Assembly: GCA_903953455.1 (NCBI GenBank) | Contig: CAJBJW010000209.1 | Coordinates: forward strand, 1 to 5,462 | Length of the DNA stretch: 5,462 bases | DNA from: an uncultured Pseudomonadota bacterium | Lineage (GTDB): Bacteria; Pseudomonadota; Gammaproteobacteria; Methylococcales; Methylomonadaceae | Direction: 5' to 3' | Shown here: positions 1 through 5,462 of the stretch, in pieces | How positions within the stretch are numbered: position 1 is the first letter of the stretch | How the letters are laid out: each line of letters opens with the position of its first letter | Made by a program: the position numbers and the translations under genes | Notes under the pieces: model-generated | Databases searched by the model: none | The model's input: only the letters and a program-made list of their open reading frames with translations | What the model was told of the DNA's origin: nothing

Positions 1-54
1 CCTCTTGAAGCCGTACAAAATTTATTGGCGCGTGAACAGAAAGCAGAATCCTAA
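1..54 (+). CDS. 3' end of an unidentified protein-coding gene (partial)
   Basis: Reading from the first base, 17 sense codons (PLEAVQNLLAREQKAES) are followed by a TAA stop at 52-54. The tail is hydrophilic and helix-prone, as expected for a protein C-terminus. The stop lies 17 bases before a strong hairpin terminator, which supports this being the true end of a gene. A second forward frame is also open here but runs into the terminator, so it is less likely. The fragment is too short to identify the product. The gene is convergent with metG and shares the terminator with it. Confidence 0.55.
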   Translation, partial: PLEAVQNLLAREQKAES

Positions 55-71
55 TTCATTTACCATAAGGC

Positions 72-111
72 AAAAAAACCGCTTTCAATCTAAGCTGAAA
101 GCGGTTTTTTT
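72..111. terminator. Bidirectional rho-independent terminator between convergent genes
   Basis: CCGCTTTCA (79-87) pairs perfectly with TGAAAGCGG (96-104) around an 8-base loop. The stem is preceded by seven A (72-78) and followed by seven T (105-111), so the RNA from either strand forms a GC-containing stem followed by a U-tract. It lies 17 bases after the stop of the rightward gene and 21 bases beyond the stop of the leftward metG, exactly where a shared terminator would be expected. Confidence 0.92.
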
Positions 112-132
112 ATGCCCTCAATTCAGACGTCT

Positions 133-1788
133 TTAAACTTTGAGTAAATCGTCTTTTGACGCGTCAACAATCGCTTTAATTTTATCGGATTCAACGCGTG
201 TCATCAGCGGTTTAAAATCATTTAACTGATGATTGACAAGTGGCTTTAACTCATCAATCCAACCGTGAACGGGTGAATTCAAAAACACGTCAGCCTCACC
301 GGTTAAAGCAGGCAACACCGGTTTTAAATAAGCTGCTAATACACGGAATAAATTAATCGCCACAGAACATACATCATGCAGTTGTGCATCCTCGCCTTCT
401 TGCTTAGCAATCGTCCACGGTTTTTTCTCATCAATATATTGATTGGCTTTATCCGCAAGCGCCATAATTTCACGCATCGCTTTGCCAAATTCACGTTGTT
501 CATAATGCTGTGCAATCGTGTCATGCTCGGCAATAAATTGGGCAAATAATTCGGGTTCTGCGCAAGTTGCAGACAATTTATTATCAAAGCGTTTTTGAAT
601 AAAGCCACTGCAACGACTTGCAATATTAACCACCTTGCCCACTAAATCCGAATTCACACGCTGCGTAAAATCATCAAAATTCAAATCAATATCATCAACG
701 CTACTGCTTAATTTTGCCGCAAAATAATAACGCAAATACTCAGGATTTAAATGATCGAGATACGTTCTCGCTGTAATAAATGTCCCGCGTGACTTAGACA
801 TTTTCTCCCCATTCACTGTTAAAAAGCCATGCGCAAAAATTGCGCTCGGCGTTCTAAAGTTCGCACCACTGAGCATAGCAGGCCAAAACAGCGCATGGAA
901 ATAAATAATATCTTTACCAATAAAATGATAAAGCTCAACATCGCTCTCTTTTGACCAAAAATCGTCAAAATTTAAATTGGTTTTATCACACAAATTTTGG
1001 AAACTGGCCATATAGCCAATAGGCGCATCCAGCCAAACGTAAAAATATTTATTAGGCGCATTGGGAATTTCGAAGCCAAAATAAGGCGCATCGCGCGAAA
1101 TATCCCATTGCTGCAAGCCACCTTCAAGCCACTCAGCGAGTTTATTGCGCACTTCAGGTTGCAAATGCCCAGCGCTTGTCCAGTCACAGAGCATTTGTGA
1201 AAAATCAGCCAAATTGAAAAAATAGTGTTCCGATTCTTTTTCGATGGGCGTTGCCCCTGAAATCGCTGAAACCGCATTTTTTAAATCAGTTGGTGAATAC
1301 GTGGCGCCACACACTTCACAGCCATCGCCATATTGATCTTTTGCGCCACATTTTGGGCAATCGCCTTTAATAAAACGATCAGGTAAAAACATATTTTTAA
1401 CAGGATCAAAAGCTTGCGTGATGGTGCGTGTACTAATGTATCCACTGTCATTTAAACGGTTATAAATCAATTCTGACAAGGCTTTGTTTTCTTTTGAATG
1501 CGTACTGTGATAATTATCAAACGCAATACCAAACTCACAAAAATCAGCAAAATGACTTTTCCACACTTGTGCAATCAATTCTTCAGGCGAAATACCATCA
1601 CGATCAGCGCGAAGCATAATAGGCGTGCCGTGCGCATCATCAGCACAAACATAATAGCATTCATGTCCTTTTTGCTTTTGGAATCGTACCCAAATATCGG
1701 TTTGGATATACTCCACCAAATGCCCTAAATGGATGGCGCCATTGGCATACGGTAGTGCGCTCGTCACTAAGATTTTTCGTTGCGTCAT
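133..1788 (-). CDS. metG: Methionine--tRNA ligase (methionyl-tRNA synthetase), short form
   Basis: This cytoplasmic class Ia enzyme charges tRNA-Met with methionine using ATP, for both initiation and elongation. The 551-residue product shows the HIGH-type signature HLGH (residues 20-23) in the Rossmann fold, a zinc knuckle with CPKC (144-147) and CEVC (157-160), the methionine-pocket segment YVWLDAPIGYM (250-260), and the KMSKS loop (329-333). A helical anticodon-binding domain follows, including the REIMALAD segment at 439-446. The protein ends at ASKDDLLKV, where the roughly 677-residue E. coli enzyme continues into a Trbp111-like tRNA-binding domain that is absent here. I chose the ATG at 1788 because MTQRKILVTSALPYANG aligns with the known family N-terminus and a good Shine-Dalgarno lies 7 bases upstream. 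An in-frame ATG at 1827 would add 13 residues, but it overlaps the probable -10 box. The gene appears monocistronic: it converges with the gene at 1-54 and diverges from the RTX gene. Confidence 0.97.
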   Translation of the reverse strand: MTQRKILVTSALPYANGAIHLGHLVEYIQTDIWVRFQKQKGHECYYVCADDAHGTPIMLRADRDGISPEELIAQVWKSHFADFCEFGIAFDNYHSTHSKENKALSELIYNRLNDSGYISTRTITQAFDPVKNMFLPDRFIKGDCPKCGAKDQYGDGCEVCGATYSPTDLKNAVSAISGATPIEKESEHYFFNLADFSQMLCDWTSAGHLQPEVRNKLAEWLEGGLQQWDISRDAPYFGFEIPNAPNKYFYVWLDAPIGYMASFQNLCDKTNLNFDDFWSKESDVELYHFIGKDIIYFHALFWPAMLSGANFRTPSAIFAHGFLTVNGEKMSKSRGTFITARTYLDHLNPEYLRYYFAAKLSSSVDDIDLNFDDFTQRVNSDLVGKVVNIASRCSGFIQKRFDNKLSATCAEPELFAQFIAEHDTIAQHYEQREFGKAMREIMALADKANQYIDEKKPWTIAKQEGEDAQLHDVCSVAINLFRVLAAYLKPVLPALTGEADVFLNSPVHGWIDELKPLVNHQLNDFKPLMTRVESDKIKAIVDASKDDLLKV

Positions 1789-1795
1789 AAAACTA

Positions 1796-1801
1796 TCCCC
1801 T
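1796..1801 (-). promoter_or_regulatory. metG ribosome binding site
   Basis: On the minus strand AGGGGA sits 7 bases before the ATG at 1788. It is a strong purine-rich Shine-Dalgarno at ideal spacing, and it decides in favour of this start over the in-frame ATG 39 bases upstream. Confidence 0.75.
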
Positions 1802-1825
1802 GTTTCAAAAGTGTAAATTTCACGC

Positions 1826-1852
1826 ATTATGGCATAAAAGCTAAGCAGTCAA
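1826..1852 (-). promoter_or_regulatory. Candidate sigma-70 promoter for metG
   Basis: On the minus strand TTGACT (1852-1847) is followed after 15 bases by CATAAT (1831-1826). Each box matches the consensus at five of six positions. The spacer is shorter than the optimal 17, which lowers confidence. Transcription would begin near 1819, giving a leader of about 30 bases before the ATG at 1788 and leaving the ATG at 1827 outside the transcript. This agrees with the start chosen for metG. Confidence 0.42.
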
Positions 1853-2062
1853 AAAATCCCATTGTGATTTTAGCCTTGTATGTTGCGCTTTTATGGTCAA
1901 AAATTAACGCATTATTCACAGAATAGATTATTGCCAGCATAAAATAATGGGCATAATTATTGCTAAAATTTTAGAATGTGTTTCGCTTTCGTCTTTTCAA
2001 AAAGATAAATTTATTATTTTCGTGAGTCACCTGAAAAAAGTTTTCTTAAACTATTGATATGA
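1853..2062. other. AT-rich divergent intergenic region
   Basis: This is the central part of the 321-base gap between the divergent metG and RTX genes. It is visibly richer in A and T than metG, and I find no convincing open reading frame, tRNA or structured RNA in it. It contains an imperfect direct repeat (1927-1965), an inverted pair AATAAT (1943-1948) and ATTATT (1956-1961) separated by 7 bases, and a small palindrome GAAAA-AAG-TTTTC (2033-2045). AT-rich DNA upstream of a large surface or secreted protein gene is a common location for nucleoid-protein silencing, but that is inference. Confidence 0.5.
1927..1965. repeat. Imperfect 10-bp direct repeat, possible operator
   Basis: ATTATTGCCA (1927-1936) recurs as ATTATTGCTA (1956-1965), with starts 29 bases apart, or close to three helical turns. 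The second copy overlaps the right arm of the AATAAT/ATTATT inverted pair. Spacing near an integral number of turns would suit cooperative binding of a regulator to one DNA face. However, the motif is AT-rich and short, and chance is a real alternative. Confidence 0.22.
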
Positions 2063-2090
2063 TTGACCGCTATACCCTACAGCTTATTAC
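2063..2090 (+). promoter_or_regulatory. Candidate promoter for the RTX gene
   Basis: TTGACC (2063-2068) is followed after 16 bases by TATTAC (2085-2090). The -35 matches at five of six positions and the -10 at four of six. Transcription would start near 2097, leaving a leader of only about a dozen bases, which is short. A second -35-like TTGATA lies at 2054-2059 without a good partner at normal spacing. The true promoter could be a different or activated one. Confidence 0.25.
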
Positions 2091-2097
2091 TTAATAC

Positions 2098-2109
2098 AGA
2101 GAATTTCTC
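2098..2109 (+). promoter_or_regulatory. Ribosome binding site of the RTX gene, inside a small palindrome
   Basis: AGAGA (2098-2102) lies 7 bases before the ATG at 2110 and is a moderate Shine-Dalgarno. It is part of the perfect 5-bp inverted repeat GAGAA-T-TTCTC (2099-2109), which ends at the base before the start codon. The loop is too tight for a stable hairpin, so any role in translation control is speculative. The start is supported by the absence of another good ATG nearby. Confidence 0.45.
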
Positions 2110-5100
2110 ATGACTATTAATTATCGTTTATTCGATTTCAAAAAATTTACTTCTGTTACTACAGACAATAGTTTAGATACCGCTATTCAAACTGCTGCTT
2201 CCAAAACGACATCAGCAGTGATCTTAGCTAATCAAGTTTTACTTGGTGTTGATTCAAGTGCACTTGTCACGAGCGGAAATAGCTCAAGCTCTACAAATAC
2301 ATCTACGACTGGAACTAAAGCCTCCGCTAATCAGCCAAATACACTACTATCAAACATACTGCCTTTCTTTATTGATAAATCAGCGCAATACGCCAACACG
2401 CGCGTTGAAGCACAATTACAAAAAATTGCATGGGGCGGATATGAGACACCCCAAACATCCACAAAAATTTTGTATACACTCGCCGCCCATTCTATTGAGA
2501 ATGGCGCGGCAAAAATAACCATTGATACCAAGTTAACTGGAATAACACCTTTTGCTGGCAACGGAATAGTAGATGAAAAACTTGATTTTACTGATAATAT
2601 CAATGGAAACACGTTAAAAATTACTTCAAAAGTTAACTCGACAAATACTCCTGATAAAACAATCAAACTGATCGGTTACAGCAAAGATACGCTAACTCAA
2701 GATCGCAGTATCACACTCATCAATAACGATACAACACAAAAAGATAATAATCTTGCGTTAACCTATAAATTTTCTACAAAACACAGCTTTACCGCTGTTC
2801 CCACCACAGGAAATCAAAATTTAACTGACTCCACAAGTAAAAACTTCAGCTATAAAGATGCTATTGTTAAAATATCATCCGTAAGCTCAAGTTCAATCAA
2901 GCAAGTTTATACAGATAAAACGGGGGTTTCATCATCAAATAGCTCATCAACAATATCCTATTCCTATCTCAACAAACCACTTACACCTGCTAAAACAGAC
3001 GCAGATCCTACACCTGTAGCACCGAATTCAACTAGTCTCGACTATAAAGCTACTAATACAATTACTTATAGCAAAGATAAAAACGGCAAAGTTATCATTA
3101 CAACTAAAACCGCAGTACCGAACTTTAAATTTGATGACGGTAATTTTCTTATCACTGCAAATGGTCAAGTGACTATTTCCACAGGGAAAAAAGATGTCAC
3201 AAGTGGTGAGTTAAAAGTCACGCATAAAGACACCGCTGGGCAATCAGATTATGAATTATTAATCTCAAAAAGTTATATGCCACAAAACGATTTTTTACTT
3301 GATTTGATTAATAATATTAATGGAACAAATGGAAATTTCGCTATTGATACCAGTAACCCCGATTTCAAAACTTCTTTTACAACCGTTAAAAATCTCAGTT
3401 TCGTTAATAACCAAACACTCGCAAATCATTTTATACGTAATGGTATCTTTTACGGCACCGACAATAATGATTTGATAACTATTTTGATAAAAGAAACAGG
3501 CGGCAATGTTGATGCGGGTGATGGAAACGATACCATTACTGGCGGTTCGGGAAACGACACTATTACAGCTGGAATGGGTAATGATACTATCAATGAAACG
3601 ATTGGCGATAACATTATCAATGGCAGTGCAGGGAGCGACACGATAAACAGCGGAAGTGGTAATGATACTATTCGGGGTGGTACCGAAAACGACACCATTA
3701 TCGATATTTCAGGCGCAAATAGTATTGATGGCGGGGATGGCGATGACACTATTACTGGTGGCCTAAACGATGACACCATTATTGGTGGCATTGGAAACGA
3801 CATAATCACAGATAACATTGGTAATAACAGCATTGATGGTGGCGCTGGTAATGATGTTATTTTAGGTGGCTCCGGCAACGAAACCACTACAGGTGGTACT
3901 GGAGATGACGTAATCACTGATAATTTAGGCTCTAACAGCTTAGATGGCGGTGAAGGCAACGATACAATTATTGGTGCGTCTGGTAACGATACCATTAATG
4001 GTGGAGATGGAAATGACACAATCACAGACGCCTCAGGTAATGACACCATTACTGGCGGCATTGGCGACGATAACATTACCGATACTCTCGGTAATAATTC
4101 TATAGATGGCGGCATTGGCAACGATACGGTCACTGGCGGTTCAGGCAATGACACCATAACTGGTGGCTCAGGAAATGACGAAATTACCGATAATCTAGGT
4201 AAAAACAGTATTGATGGTGGTGAAGGCAGTGACACTATTACAGGTGGCAGTGGTAGTGACACCATCACTGGTAGTGGTGGTGACGACACCATCAGCGACA
4301 AACTTGGTGACAATAGTATTGACGGTGGAGATGGCAATGATTCTATCGATGGATCTGGTACAACAGCATCTGGAAATAACACCGTCTTCGGTGGTGCAGG
4401 TGATGACACCATTACATTTAGTAAAAATAAATCGGGCAATAACTACATCAGCGCTGGTTTAGGAAATGACACCATAACCGGTGGGACAGGCAATGACTCC
4501 ATCTTAGGTGGAGACGGTGATGACAAAATTACGGACGCTTTAGGAAATAACAGTCTTGATGGTGGTGCAGGTAATGACGTCATAACAGATGGCTCAGGTG
4601 CTGATACCATTACAGGCGGTGCAGGTAATGACACCATTAAAGGTGCTGTTGGATTGGATACATTCAATATCGATTCTGGTACGGATACACTGCTCGATTT
4701 TTCAATCGATGAAAAAGATTTACTCAATATTTCTGCCGCTGCCGTTGCATCCTTAACAGTAGCTGTAGCAACGCCTTTGGATTACTCGACACTTGTTACA
4801 AACAAAGGTACTTTCACCATAAAGATTACGGCGGCGACTAGTGATGTCACCTCGTCAAGTGGCAATGATTCTATTACTGGCGGAATAGGCAACGATAAAA
4901 TTTCTAGCGGCCTTGGAGACGACACCATTACTGGCGGACTTGGCAATGACACGATTTTAGGTGGAGAAGGAAATAATAATCTAAACGGCGGAGTGGGTGA
5001 TGACAGTATTACTGCAGGATCAGGAAACGATACTATTTTGGGTGATCTAGGTAATGACACCATCTTTGGTGGTAATGGCAATAACAGCCTAGATGGGGGC

Positions 5101-5462
5101 TCAGGTGATGATAATATCACTGGTGGAATTGGTAATGACACTATTTTTGGTGGAATTGGTAATGACACTATTTTTGGTGGCGATGGCAGTAATAACATTG
5201 ACGGTGGTTTAGGTGACGACAGTATCACAGGTGGTGCTGGCTTGAGCCTCATTAATGGCGGTGAAGGCAACAATACAATTATCGGTGGCGCTGGCATTGA
5301 TAACCTCACAACAGGCTCTGGAAATGATTCTATCTCAAGTGGGGATGGAAACGATATTATTTCAACCGGTAATGGCTTAAACATCGTTGACGGCGGTGCT
5401 GGAAACGATAGCATTACAAGTGGCATTGGTGATGATAGTGTTAACGGTGGCCTAGGCAATGA
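2110..5462 (+). CDS. Large RTX (Ca2+-binding nonapeptide repeat) secreted protein, 3' end outside window
   Basis: The frame is open from ATG 2110 to the window edge (1117 full codons, no stop). Residues 1-450 match no domain I recognise. They carry a Ser/Thr-rich stretch (58-72), a Ser-rich stretch (259-285), a Pro/Thr linker (290-305) and alternating hydrophobic/polar beta-like segments. Residues 449-848 form a first RTX array of the GGxGNDTIT type, 849-917 an interruption, and 918 onward a second array. There is no signal peptide or membrane segment, no cysteine and only one tryptophan (W108), all typical of unfolded export through a type I secretion system followed by calcium-driven folding outside the cell. 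The secretion signal would lie beyond the window. It could be an adhesin, a surface-layer-like protein, or carry an enzymatic domain further on. No catalytic motif is visible, so the function is unassigned. The gene is divergent from metG and its secretion partners are not in this window. Confidence 0.93.
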   Translation, partial: MTINYRLFDFKKFTSVTTDNSLDTAIQTAASKTTSAVILANQVLLGVDSSALVTSGNSSSSTNTSTTGTKASANQPNTLLSNILPFFIDKSAQYANTRVEAQLQKIAWGGYETPQTSTKILYTLAAHSIENGAAKITIDTKLTGITPFAGNGIVDEKLDFTDNINGNTLKITSKVNSTNTPDKTIKLIGYSKDTLTQDRSITLINNDTTQKDNNLALTYKFSTKHSFTAVPTTGNQNLTDSTSKNFSYKDAIVKISSVSSSSIKQVYTDKTGVSSSNSSSTISYSYLNKPLTPAKTDADPTPVAPNSTSLDYKATNTITYSKDKNGKVIITTKTAVPNFKFDDGNFLITANGQVTISTGKKDVTSGELKVTHKDTAGQSDYELLISKSYMPQNDFLLDLINNINGTNGNFAIDTSNPDFKTSFTTVKNLSFVNNQTLANHFIRNGIFYGTDNNDLITILIKETGGNVDAGDGNDTITGGSGNDTITAGMGNDTINETIGDNIINGSAGSDTINSGSGNDTIRGGTENDTIIDISGANSIDGGDGDDTITGGLNDDTIIGGIGNDIITDNIGNNSIDGGAGNDVILGGSGNETTTGGTGDDVITDNLGSNSLDGGEGNDTIIGASGNDTINGGDGNDTITDASGNDTITGGIGDDNITDTLGNNSIDGGIGNDTVTGGSGNDTITGGSGNDEITDNLGKNSIDGGEGSDTITGGSGSDTITGSGGDDTISDKLGDNSIDGGDGNDSIDGSGTTASGNNTVFGGAGDDTITFSKNKSGNNYISAGLGNDTITGGTGNDSILGGDGDDKITDALGNNSLDGGAGNDVITDGSGADTITGGAGNDTIKGAVGLDTFNIDSGTDTLLDFSIDEKDLLNISAAAVASLTVAVATPLDYSTLVTNKGTFTIKITAATSDVTSSSGNDSITGGIGNDKISSGLGDDTITGGLGNDTILGGEGNNNLNGGVGDDSITAGSGNDTILGDLGNDTIFGGNGNNSLDGGSGDDNITGGIGNDTIFGGIGNDTIFGGDGSNNIDGGLGDDSITGGAGLSLINGGEGNNTIIGGAGIDNLTTGSGNDSISSGDGNDIISTGNGLNIVDGGAGNDSITSGIGDDSVNGGLGN
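3454..4653 (+). repeat. RTX array 1 (about 44 nonapeptides)
   Basis: The array begins with a degenerate unit, GTDNNDLIT (residues 449-457), then after a short linker runs in near-perfect nine-residue (27-bp) steps of GGxGNDTIT to about residue 848. In this family two consecutive units form one turn of a parallel beta-roll that binds calcium through the GGxGxD loops. Synonymous codons vary freely between units (GGT/GGC/GGA, GAT/GAC, ATT/ATC/ATA), so the array is old and kept by selection on the protein, not a fresh DNA expansion. Phase is disturbed around residues 749-778 (SGTTASG and FSKNKSG insertions), making two small breaks. The repeat count is estimated from length. Confidence 0.95.
3502..4320 (+). 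repeat. 36-residue (108-bp) higher-order repeat within RTX array 1
   Basis: Every fourth nonapeptide is a variant in which the loop reads TDNLGNNSIDGG or similar instead of TGGSGNDTITGG. Taking the second N (or its equivalent) as an anchor, the positions are residues 465, 501, 537, 573, 609 and 645 (645 degenerate, ASGNDTI). After a step of 18 the series continues at 663, 699 and 735. Eight of the recurring intervals are thus multiples of 18 and nearly all are 36. The other three units in each block keep the calcium-binding consensus. Confidence 0.85.
4654..4860 (+). other. Non-repeat module separating the two RTX arrays (residues 849-917)
   Basis: The segment begins LDTFNIDSGTDTLLDF and continues SIDEKDLLNIS. 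The spacing of D-F, D-T-L-x-D-F and D-L-L-x-I resembles the capping segment that usually follows an RTX array (pattern G-x-D-x-F, then D-x-I-x-D-F, then D-x-L-x-L). It is followed by an Ala/Val-rich stretch (876-888), a probable beta segment GTFTIKIT, and a Thr/Ser linker that restarts the repeats at SSGNDSITGG. It is in frame and part of the same protein. The cap-like identity is pattern-based, while the boundary with the repeats is clear. Confidence 0.7.
4861..5462 (+). repeat. RTX array 2 (about 22 nonapeptides, continues past the window)
   Basis: From residue 918 the nine-residue units resume (SGNDSITGG, IGNDKISSG, LGDDTITGG and so on) and are still in register at the last base, so the protein continues. 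The 36-residue register is visible again, with NN-type variants anchored at residues 956, 992 and 1028, and at 1055 and 1091. Here the glycine pair is kept and the change is mainly Asp to Asn at the calcium position. Unit composition differs from array 1, with more IFGG and ILGG, suggesting partly separate expansion. Confidence 0.93.
5122..5175 (+). repeat. Exact 27-bp tandem duplication in RTX array 2
   Basis: Nine codons encoding GGIGNDTIF (5122-5148) are repeated base for base at 5149-5175, and the next five bases also match. Neighbouring units encode similar peptides with different synonymous codons, so nucleotide identity points to a recent slippage or unequal-recombination event that added one nonapeptide in frame. 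Confidence 0.9.

Noticed and set aside
79..104. Pasteurellaceae-type DNA uptake sequence in the terminator stem
   Set aside because: AAAGCGGT resembles the uptake core, but neither AAGTGCGGT nor ACAAGCGGT occurs here and I found no other copies in the window.
336..1728. Small open frames in other frames over metG (336-623, 972-1277, 997-1200, 1498-1728)
   Set aside because: They lie wholly inside a confidently assigned conserved gene and their translations resemble no known protein. They are shadows.
1789..1827. 13-residue N-terminal extension of metG from the ATG at 1827
   Set aside because: The family N-terminus fits the ATG at 1788, which has a strong Shine-Dalgarno. The upstream ATG overlaps the probable -10 box.
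2191..2202. TAAS (residues 28-31) as a LapG-type proteolytic release site of an RTX adhesin
   Set aside because: The expected motif is [T/P]AA[G/A] after an N-terminal retention domain of about 100 residues. This one lacks the final Gly/Ala and is too close to the N-terminus.
2243..2666. Open frames 2243-2518 (plus) and 2331-2666 (minus) over the start of the RTX gene
   Set aside because: They overlap the continuous RTX frame, lack convincing start signals and have unremarkable composition.
3450..5459. Long minus-strand reading frames (3450-4439, 4443-4727, 4782-5459) encoding Pro/Ser/Val repeats such as PPVMVSLP
   Set aside because: They are the antisense of Gly-Gly-x-Gly-Asn-Asp repeats. 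The reverse complements of GGN, GAY and ATH codons rarely make stops, so long open frames are expected. They have no ribosome binding sites, and the plus-strand frame explains the sequence.
3454..5462. CRISPR array or DNA-level satellite
   Set aside because: The 27-bp periodicity comes from coding nonapeptides. Units differ at synonymous positions, no constant repeat with unique spacers exists, and the frame is open throughout.

Overview
The window looks like a piece of a low-GC gammaproteobacterial (or related proteobacterial) chromosome. The main support is the methionyl-tRNA synthetase, whose catalytic core reads very close to the Escherichia/Neisseria type. I cannot place the genus from sequence alone.

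Layout: (1) Positions 1-54 hold the last 17 codons of a rightward gene of unknown identity. (2) Positions 72-111 form a strong GC-stem/poly-T hairpin with A- and T-tracts on both sides, acting as a shared terminator for the two convergent genes. (3) Positions 133-1788 (minus strand) encode metG, complete, in the short form that ends after the anticodon-binding helical domain and lacks the C-terminal tRNA-binding domain of the E. coli enzyme. (4) Positions 1789-2109 are an AT-rich divergent promoter region with a plausible metG promoter, a weaker candidate promoter for the rightward gene, and small repeats that could be operators. (5) From 2110 to the window edge runs one uninterrupted rightward reading frame of at least 1117 codons, open at its 3' end. 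It encodes a large RTX (calcium-binding nonapeptide repeat) protein.

The RTX protein has no N-terminal signal peptide. It has an unrecognised, cysteine-free, Ser/Thr/Asn-rich, apparently beta-strand-rich region of about 450 residues, then a first RTX array of about 400 residues, then a 69-residue interruption resembling the module that normally caps an RTX array, and then a second RTX array still running at the window edge. It is most likely exported by a type I secretion system recognising a C-terminal signal outside the window. No transporter gene is visible here.

The most notable structure is a higher-order register inside the repeats. Every 36 residues (four nonapeptides, two beta-roll turns, 108 bp) one repeat departs from the calcium-binding consensus in a conserved way. 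This register is held through much of both arrays. The long proline-rich reading frames on the opposite strand are antisense shadows of the Gly-rich repeats and are not annotated. metG and the RTX gene are divergently transcribed and have no evident functional link.
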